A DNA stretch of 7,649 nucleotides, from the NCBI GenBank assembly GCA_018224415.1, contig JAGTUZ010000281.1, positions 1-7,649 of the forward strand, written 5' to 3'. Under the pieces are notes generated by a model, which saw nothing but the letters and a program-made list of their open reading frames with translations, ran no database searches and was not told the origin of the DNA. This DNA comes from Bacteroidota bacterium. Lineage in GTDB: Bacteria > Bacteroidota > Ignavibacteria > SZUA-365. Position 1 is the first letter of the stretch, and each line of letters starts with the position of its first letter. Both the position numbers and the translations under genes were made by a program. Shown in pieces: positions 1-5,192 of the stretch.

Positions 1-401
1 GCGACCCGGAAGCCTTTTTCAATCCCAATGTCGTCAAGCTGGTAACGGATGCGGCCGGAAATGCGTTGTATTTCTCCCGGGCCCCCATCCCGCATGACCG
101 CGACGGATCGGCGGCGCAAGCCGGGGACGGTAACGGATCCGGCGATGGCGGTGTCTACTCCGGGCAGATTGGTATCCACCGCAAGCATATCGGGATCTAC
201 GCCTTCCGGCGGGAGGCCCTGCGTCGCTTCGCAGCGCTGCCGCCCGGACAACTCGAACAGCTGGAAAAACTCGAGCAGCTCCGGGCGCTCGAACACGGAC
301 TGCGCATCCGCGTCGCGGATGTGGCCGCGGATTCACAGGCGGTGGACACGCCTGAAGACCTGCGTCTCGTCGAAGAACTCCTGAACAACGAAAGCTCATG
401 A
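1..401 (+). CDS. kdsB: CMP-Kdo synthetase (3-deoxy-manno-octulosonate cytidylyltransferase), C-terminal part, 5' truncated
   Basis: Cytosolic enzyme that activates Kdo with CTP to give CMP-Kdo, the donor for the lipopolysaccharide inner core. Only the last 132 residues are present; the first complete codon is at base 3 and the start lies outside the window. Family hallmarks are clear: a segment reading DPNVVK followed by ALYFSRAPIP, then RKHIGIYAFRR, then LEQLEKLEQLRALEHG, and a terminal VDTPEDL whose first Asp corresponds to a metal-binding Asp in KdsB enzymes. E. coli KdsB is about 248 residues, so roughly half is seen. The loop between APIP and HIGIYA is about 12 residues longer than in E. 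coli and is Gly/Asp/Ser-rich (GDGNGSGDGG at bases 123-152). The TGA stop overlaps the rimO ATG (ATGA at 398-401), so the two are probably co-translated. The family call is firm. Confidence 0.95.
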   Translation, partial: DPEAFFNPNVVKLVTDAAGNALYFSRAPIPHDRDGSAAQAGDGNGSGDGGVYSGQIGIHRKHIGIYAFRREALRRFAALPPGQLEQLEKLEQLRALEHGLRIRVADVAADSQAVDTPEDLRLVEELLNNESS

Positions 402-1741
402 CCGACCATACACCCCCTTCACGCATTTCCATCATCACGCTCGGCTGTTCGAAAAACACCGTTGACTCCGAAGTGCTCATGCGGCAGATCGAGCAGAACC
501 GCTTCACGCTGGTCGACGACCCGAACGACGCCGACACGGTGATCATCAACACCTGCGGCTTCATCGACGTGGCGAAGGAGGAATCCGTCAACACCATCGT
601 CGAGGCGGCGGAGATGAAAAAAACCGGCGCTATCCGGAATCTCTACGTCGCCGGCTGCCTCTCGGAGCGCTACCGCGCGGACCTGGAAAAGGAACTGCCG
701 GAAGTGGACCGCTTCTTCGGCGTGACGGATTTCAAGAACATCCTCGAGACGCTCGGCGGCAGCTACAAGTACGAATTGCTCGGCGAGCGGCATCTGACCA
801 CGCCGCGGCATTCCGCCTACCTGAAAATCAGCGAGGGCTGCGACCGCCCCTGCTCCTTCTGCTCCATCCCGCTGATGCGCGGCGGACATGTGTCGCGTCC
901 GATGGATGACATCGTGCGCGAGGCGGAATTCCTCGCCACCGGGGGAACGAAGGAACTCGTGCTCATCGCGCAGGACACCACGTATTACGGCCTCGATCTG
1001 CACGACGAACGCCAACTCGCGCCGCTGCTTTCCGCGCTGGCCGACGTCCACGGCCTCGAGTGGATCCGGCTGATGTATGCCTACCCCTCGCGCTTCCCGC
1101 TCGAGGCGCTCGACGTCATCCGCGAGCGGAACAACATCTGCAACTACATCGACATCCCTATCCAGCACATCAACGACGACGTGCTCAAGTCCATGCGCCG
1201 CGGCATCACGCGCCGGGCCACCGAGGAACTGCTCGAGACCATGCGCGCGCGAGTGCCCGGCATCGCCATCCGTTCGACGCTCATCGTCGGCTACCCGAAC
1301 GAAAGCGAGGCCGCCTTCCAGGAGCTGTACGACTTCGTCGCGGCGCAGGAGTTCGACCGCCTCGGCGTCTTCCTCTATTCGCAGGAGGAGAACACCACGG
1401 CGCATATTCTCGGCGACCCGCTTCCCCACGAGGTAAAGGAAGAACGCCGCGCCGCGATCATGGAACTGCAGGCCGAAATCTCGCAGCGAAAAAACGAGGC
1501 GAAAATCGGCCAGCACCTGCGCGTGCTCGTCGACGGCGCGGAGGGCAATCACGTCGTCGCCCGCAGCGAGCATGACGCCCCGGAAGTGGACAACGAGGTC
1601 CTGATTCCCCTCGAGGAGTTCGGCGGCGACGCGCCCGCCGGCCGCTTCGTCGACGTCACCGTCGTCGACGCCAACGAATTCGATCTCATCGCGACACGCG
1701 GCGACGGCGCCGCGTCCGCCCCACCCGAAGCACGGAGGTAA
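398..1741 (+). CDS. rimO: Ribosomal protein S12 methylthiotransferase RimO
   Basis: Radical SAM enzyme that adds a methylthio group to the beta-carbon of a conserved Asp of ribosomal protein S12 (Asp88/89 in E. coli numbering), using two 4Fe-4S clusters. The 447 residues are close to E. coli RimO (441). Domains in order: an N-terminal MTTase domain with three cluster cysteines at C17 (LGCSKN), C53 (NTCGFID) and C87 (AGCLSER); a radical SAM core with CX3CX2C at C148, C152 and C155 (GCDRPCSFC) followed by SIPLMRG; and a C-terminal TRAM domain at about residues 370-440. The LGCSKNTVDSE and SFCSIPLMRG signatures favour RimO over the tRNA enzymes MiaB and MtaB. The start is the ATG overlapping the kdsB stop. 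No strong Shine-Dalgarno precedes it, which fits coupling to kdsB translation. The next gene begins 3 bases after the TAA. Confidence 0.97.
   Translation: MTDHTPPSRISIITLGCSKNTVDSEVLMRQIEQNRFTLVDDPNDADTVIINTCGFIDVAKEESVNTIVEAAEMKKTGAIRNLYVAGCLSERYRADLEKELPEVDRFFGVTDFKNILETLGGSYKYELLGERHLTTPRHSAYLKISEGCDRPCSFCSIPLMRGGHVSRPMDDIVREAEFLATGGTKELVLIAQDTTYYGLDLHDERQLAPLLSALADVHGLEWIRLMYAYPSRFPLEALDVIRERNNICNYIDIPIQHINDDVLKSMRRGITRRATEELLETMRARVPGIAIRSTLIVGYPNESEAAFQELYDFVAAQEFDRLGVFLYSQEENTTAHILGDPLPHEVKEERRAAIMELQAEISQRKNEAKIGQHLRVLVDGAEGNHVVARSEHDAPEVDNEVLIPLEEFGGDAPAGRFVDVTVVDANEFDLIATRGDGAASAPPEARR
1734..1738 (+). promoter_or_regulatory. Shine-Dalgarno site for the GWxTD gene
   Basis: GGAGG lies 6 bases before the ATG at 1745 and inside the last sense codons of rimO, immediately before its TAA stop. 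It fixes the start of the GWxTD gene and indicates that ribosomes finishing rimO can re-initiate there. Confidence 0.8.
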
Positions 1742-1744
1742 GCC

Positions 1745-3049
1745 ATGCGCGCCCGCACCGTAATCGCCATGCTGCTGCTGCTCACGCTGTCCGCCCACGG
1801 ACAGGAGCGTGACGGCAGCCGGTACGTGCAGAACATGCGCGTGCAGCCGTTTTTCTTCGAGGCGCTGAACTTCGCGGAGTACGGCACCTATGGACTGCAG
1901 GGACGCATCGACGTGTACGTGCACGTGCCGTATGACATCGTCACCTTCGTCAAGGACGAGGAGTTCTACAAGGGCGGCTACTCCGTCACCGTCCTCGTCA
2001 CCGCCGAGGAGTCATCGAAAATCCAGAAAGAGGAAAGCTGGGAACGCCGCATCGACCTGCTCAGCTTCGAGCGCACCAACAATCCGAACTACTACGACCT
2101 CACGCAGCGTTCGCTGCAGCTCGCACCCGGGCGCTACCAGTTCGAGGTCATTTTCGAGGACAGGGAATCCCAAAAGGAATTCCGCCTCTCGAAAGCCGTA
2201 ACCGTTCGGAAATTCGACGCCAATCTCTTCGGGATCAGCGACCTGATGCTCGTGCGCGCCGTGGAGAGCGAGGGGGCGAAAAAGAAGATCTCGCCGCAAG
2301 TCAATCCCAACGTCGCGGCGCTCAAGGACGGCTTCGAGCTGTTTTACGAAGTCTACAATCCCTACCAGCTCGGCGGCATCGCCATCGACTACCGCATCAC
2401 CCGGCGCGGGCAGGAGGTGTACCGCAAGCAGTCCGCGCAGGGCATCCGCGAGGGACTCAACACCTTCCTCGCCGCCATCAACTCCGGCAGTCTCGGCATC
2501 GGCATCTACACGCTCGAGGTGCGGATTCACCGCTCCGCCGACAGCAGCGACGCCGGCCAGCTCGCGCGCATCGAGCGGCAGTTCCTCATCGAGTGGCTCA
2601 CGGCCGGCGCACCGATCAGCATCGTGGATCTCGACGAGGCCATCGACCAGCTGCGGTATTTCGCGAAGGGCGACGAACTCGACTACATCCGCGAGGCCGA
2701 GGACCAGGACGAGCGGCGCCGACGTTTCGAGGAATTCTGGGAGCGGCACAATCCCACGCCCGGCTCGAAAGGCAACGCCGCGATGGTCGAGTACTATAAC
2801 CGCGTGGCCTACGCCAACCAGCAGTTCGGCCACTACATGGCCGGCTGGAAAACCGACCGCGGCATGGTATACATCCTCTACGGACCGCCCGACTACATCG
2901 ACCGCCACCCGCTCGACACCGAGTCCAAGCCCTATGAAATCTGGGAATACTACGAGATCAACAAGCGCTACGTCTTCATCGACGAAAGCGGCTTCGGCGA
3001 CTACCGCCTCCTCTACCCCATCTGGGACGACCGGAACCGGCTAAGGTAG
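1745..3049 (+). CDS. Secreted GWxTD-domain protein of unknown function
   Basis: A 434-residue protein with an N-terminal Sec signal: basic MRAR, a hydrophobic run AMLLLLTL, and a likely signal peptidase I site after G19 (AHG|QE). There is no lipobox Cys and no other membrane segment, so it is probably periplasmic or outer-membrane-associated. The middle part (about 30-280) is rich in alternating hydrophobic residues, suggesting beta-strand domains. The C-terminal domain carries the GWxTD family features: FWERHNPTPG (from F331), EYYNRVAYAN, the eponymous GWKTD at 367-371, then YILYGPPD and YEIWEYY. The family is known mainly from FCB-group and related bacteria and its biochemical role is not established. 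The start is supported by GGAGG 6 bases upstream. It is the last gene of the kdsB-rimO cluster and converges on the ABC transporter gene 19 bases away. Domain assignment is secure; function is unknown. Confidence 0.92.
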   Translation: MRARTVIAMLLLLTLSAHGQERDGSRYVQNMRVQPFFFEALNFAEYGTYGLQGRIDVYVHVPYDIVTFVKDEEFYKGGYSVTVLVTAEESSKIQKEESWERRIDLLSFERTNNPNYYDLTQRSLQLAPGRYQFEVIFEDRESQKEFRLSKAVTVRKFDANLFGISDLMLVRAVESEGAKKKISPQVNPNVAALKDGFELFYEVYNPYQLGGIAIDYRITRRGQEVYRKQSAQGIREGLNTFLAAINSGSLGIGIYTLEVRIHRSADSSDAGQLARIERQFLIEWLTAGAPISIVDLDEAIDQLRYFAKGDELDYIREAEDQDERRRRFEEFWERHNPTPGSKGNAAMVEYYNRVAYANQQFGHYMAGWKTDRGMVYILYGPPDYIDRHPLDTESKPYEIWEYYEINKRYVFIDESGFGDYRLLYPIWDDRNRLR

Positions 3050-3059
3050 GCACATCGAC

Positions 3060-3080
3060 CGGGCGGGCCTACGCCGCCCG
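3060..3080. terminator. Possible bidirectional terminator hairpin between convergent genes
   Basis: A perfect 7-base inverted repeat, CGGGCGG (3060-3066) and CCGCCCG (3074-3080), encloses a 7-base loop. It lies between the GWxTD stop (3049) and the end of the convergent ABC gene, and it overlaps that gene's stop codon. No clear T-tract follows on either strand, so intrinsic termination is only a suggestion based on position and structure. Confidence 0.35.
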
Positions 3081-4847
3081 CGTTTCCTGTTCCTTGTACT
3101 GGAGCTGGTAGAGGCGATAGTAGATGCCGCGCTGGGCGAGCAGTTCCTGGTGATTGCCGCGTTCGCGGATCTGTCCCTTGTGCATGACCAGGATGGTGTC
3201 GGCGTTCTGGATGGTCGACAGGCGGTGGGCGATGACGATGGAGGTGCGGCCCTTGAGCAGCCGCGCGATGGCCTGCTGGATGAGTTCTTCGGACTCGGTG
3301 TCGACGCTGGACGTCGCCTCGTCGAGGATGAGCAGTTCGGGATCGTATGCCAGCGCGCGCGCGAAGGCGAGCAGCTGCTTCTGCCCAACGGAGAGCGAAC
3401 CCCCTCGCTCGCGAATGTTCGATTCGTAGCCCTCAGGCAGCTTTTCGATGAAACGGCTCGCGCCGACGGCCTCGGACACTTCGCGCACCTTCTCGAGGGG
3501 AATGCCGTCATTGCCGAGCGTGATGTTACTGCGGATGCTCCCGGAGAACAGGAAAACATCCTGCAGCACGATGCCGATGTGCCGTCGCAGTTCGGCCGTG
3601 GTCATCTCGCGCAGGTCCACGCCCCCCACGGTGATGCGTCCCTTCTGCACGTCGTAGAAACGGCAGAGCAGGTTGATAATGGTGGTCTTGCCCGAACCCG
3701 TGGCGCCGACGATGGCCACGGAATGGCCGCGGGGGATTTCGAAGCTCACGTCCTTGAGCACCCACTCCCCTTCGTTGTAGGCGAACCACACGTTCTCGAA
3801 GCGCACGGTGTCGAGCGCAGGCAGTGCGACGCCGCGGCTGTCGGGCGGATCGGGGATGACGGTGCCATCGTCGAGCAGCTTGAAGATGCGCTCGGAAGAA
3901 GCCATCGCCGTCTGCATGACGTTGTATTTTTCCGATAGGTCGCGGATGGGACGGAAGAACATTTCCGTGTACTGGATGAAGCTGATCAGCGTGCCCACGG
4001 TCATGATGCCCGCGAGAATCGAGCCGCCGGCATACCAGATGATCAGCGCCACGGCGAGCGAACTGATGAAATCCACCGAGGGATAGAACAACGCGTAGTA
4101 ATACACCGAGCGCACGTTGGCGTCGGTGTGCGCCTTGTTGATGCCGTCGAAGATGCCGGCCTCGCGCTTCTCGCGTCCGAACAGCTGCACGGTGCCCATG
4201 CCCGACATGCGCTCCTGCATGAAGGCGTTGAGCCGCGCGAGCTGAAGGCGCACGTCGCGATAGGTCTCGCGCACCTTCTTGCGGAAGAGGAAGGTGCCGT
4301 ACACCAGCAGCGGCAGCACGCTGAAGGTCACCAGGGCAAGCTCCCAGTTGATCGTGAGCATGAAGATCACGATCCAAAGCAGGACGAAGATGTCCGCGAA
4401 TACCGTGACCAGTCCCGACGAGAACATTTCATTGAGCACTTCGACGTCGTTGGTGACGCGCGTGACCAGGCGTCCCACGGGATTGCGGTCGAAGAAGCGC
4501 AGCGCCAGGCGCTGCATATGGCGAAACACCTGCATGCGCACGTCGACGATGATGCGCTGCCCGATCCACTGCGTGAAATACGTCATGAAATACTGCGCCA
4601 CACCCTGCAGCAGCAGCGTGCCCAGCAGCAGTCCCGCCACGAGCAGCAGTCCGTCGGCGTCGCCGATCGAGATGTAGTCGTCAATCGCGATCTTGGTCAG
4701 ATACGGCCGCAGCGGACTGAGAGCCGAGATGAACACCGTCAGCAGGATCGCTCCCACGACCTGCGGCGCGTAGGGACGCGCGTATTGCAGCAGACGACGC
4801 ATCAGCCGGCCGTCGTATGCTTTTCCCAGTACTTCTTCTTCCTGCAT
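3069..4847 (-). CDS. ABC exporter half-transporter (fused permease/ATPase, MsbA/MdlB type)
   Basis: A 592-residue type-IV ABC exporter subunit of the inner membrane: an N-terminal six-helix permease (hydrophobic stretches near residues 28-50, 67-91, 147-165, 168-188, 252-273 and 278-296) fused to a nucleotide-binding domain. ATPase motifs are complete: A-loop Tyr357, Walker A GATGSGKT (381-388), Q-loop Gln429, signature LSVGQ (485-489, Val in place of the first Gly of LSGGQ), Walker B ending in Asp509 with catalytic Glu510, and H-loop His541. Two copies should form one transporter. No partner half lies next to it: the neighbours are a divergent kamA and a convergent GWxTD gene, so a homodimer is the simplest reading, although a distant partner is possible. 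The opening EEEVLGKAYD and RLMRRLL resembles MdlB/YheH-like exporters more than classical MsbA. The substrate (lipid, drug or peptide) cannot be inferred. The start ATG is the first after an in-frame TGA at 4872-4874; the ribosome site is weak. Confidence 0.95.
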   Translation of the reverse strand: MQEEEVLGKAYDGRLMRRLLQYARPYAPQVVGAILLTVFISALSPLRPYLTKIAIDDYISIGDADGLLLVAGLLLGTLLLQGVAQYFMTYFTQWIGQRIIVDVRMQVFRHMQRLALRFFDRNPVGRLVTRVTNDVEVLNEMFSSGLVTVFADIFVLLWIVIFMLTINWELALVTFSVLPLLVYGTFLFRKKVRETYRDVRLQLARLNAFMQERMSGMGTVQLFGREKREAGIFDGINKAHTDANVRSVYYYALFYPSVDFISSLAVALIIWYAGGSILAGIMTVGTLISFIQYTEMFFRPIRDLSEKYNVMQTAMASSERIFKLLDDGTVIPDPPDSRGVALPALDTVRFENVWFAYNEGEWVLKDVSFEIPRGHSVAIVGATGSGKTTIINLLCRFYDVQKGRITVGGVDLREMTTAELRRHIGIVLQDVFLFSGSIRSNITLGNDGIPLEKVREVSEAVGASRFIEKLPEGYESNIRERGGSLSVGQKQLLAFARALAYDPELLILDEATSSVDTESEELIQQAIARLLKGRTSIVIAHRLSTIQNADTILVMHKGQIRERGNHQELLAQRGIYYRLYQLQYKEQETRAA

Positions 4848-4924
4848 GGATTCCCGCTGGTTGATATCTTTTCAAAACATCGTAAGATACGGAAATAGTT
4901 CAATCGGAGAGGCGGAGAGGCGGC

Positions 4925-4952
4925 CTGGGGACGGCGCGCCCCAGCGCGCCGT
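4925..4952. repeat. Overlapping, mutually exclusive GC-rich hairpins
   Basis: Hairpin A has a perfect 9-base stem, ACGGCGCGC (4931-4939) with GCGCGCCGT (4944-4952), around a CCCA tetraloop. Hairpin B has a perfect 6-base stem, CTGGGG (4925-4930) with CCCCAG (4939-4944), around an 8-base loop. Both use bases 4939 and 4944, and the loop of A forms part of an arm of B, so they cannot coexist. In the minus-strand transcript this would be part of the ABC gene leader if the promoter lies upstream of 4952. Neither is followed by a T-tract. Confidence 0.6.
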
Positions 4953-4997
4953 GGCAGATGGGAAGGAAGGAATCGCATGGGAGGCACTGCGCCTGTG

Positions 4998-5034
4998 TTC
5001 AATTTGGAATTCTTTCCAATAATGTTTTCTTGAA
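4998..5034. repeat. AT-rich nested inverted repeat
   Basis: An inner perfect 6-base stem, TTGGAA (5004-5009) with TTCCAA (5014-5019), encloses a 4-base loop. An outer 5-base pair of arms, TTCAA (4998-5002) and TTGAA (5030-5034), could extend it. It sits in the low-GC block upstream of kamA. It could be a protein-binding palindrome or an RNA hairpin; the sequence does not decide. Confidence 0.45.
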
Positions 5035-5050
5035 TAGGCTGGAGTTGTCC

Positions 5051-5067
5051 AACAGCCACAAGCTGTT
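5051..5067. repeat. Short inverted repeat upstream of kamA
   Basis: A perfect 6-base inverted repeat, AACAGC (5051-5056) and GCTGTT (5062-5067), is separated by 5 bases (CACAA). It has the size of an operator half-site pair or a small RNA stem. No T-run follows, so a terminator is unlikely. Confidence 0.35.
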
Positions 5068-5192
5068 CCGATCTATTTTCTCCTACATACGCTGCGTTTT
5101 CGCCCGCCCACGACGGTGTCGGGACAGGTGCGCAGTATGGTTCCCTCCCGCCCGCTTTCCATTTTTTTCCCTTACAATACAGGTACCGACTG

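Larger units (their letters stand above)
4848..5192. other. Intergenic region between divergent ABC transporter and kamA genes
   Basis: 345 bases with no convincing gene. The ABC-proximal part (4906-4952) is GC-rich, with a tandem 8-base repeat (GGAGAGGC at 4906-4913 and 4914-4921) and overlapping hairpins. Bases 4991-5100 drop to 45 G/C in 110, well below the flanking genes, and hold two short inverted repeats. A run of seven T lies at 5162-5168, just before kamA. Because the flanking genes diverge, both promoters must lie here or be absent, but I could not pick a convincing -35/-10 pair on either strand. No tRNA or recognised riboswitch is visible. Confidence 0.7.

Noticed and set aside
419..1924. 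A 501-codon open frame on the minus strand opposite rimO
   Set aside because: It is fully antisense to rimO, whose cysteine motifs and domains are unmistakable. Long antisense frames are expected in GC-rich coding DNA, and its translation is low-complexity His/Asp/Val/Arg-rich without a recognisable domain.
4906..4921. Tandem GGAGAGGC pair as a CRISPR or regulatory iteron
   Set aside because: Only two adjacent 8-base copies without spacers; too little for an array and not clearly more than local purine-rich sequence.
5126..5139. A stretch resembling the start of a lysine riboswitch (AGGTGCG followed by AGTATG), suggestive ahead of a lysine gene
   Set aside because: Only about 55 bases remain before the kamA ATG, too few for the roughly 170-base five-helix L-box aptamer, and the remaining conserved elements are not visible.
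5120..5168. Possible terminator: CGGGA/TCCCG arms before a run of seven T
   Set aside because: The stem is only 5 bases with a 21-base loop, the T-run begins 11 bases after the stem, and it would terminate transcription into kamA.
5173..5178. TACAAT as a -10 box for kamA
   Set aside because: No -35-like hexamer stands 16-18 bases upstream (the sequence there is GC-only) and the implied leader would be only a few bases long. It may be chance in an AT-rich patch.
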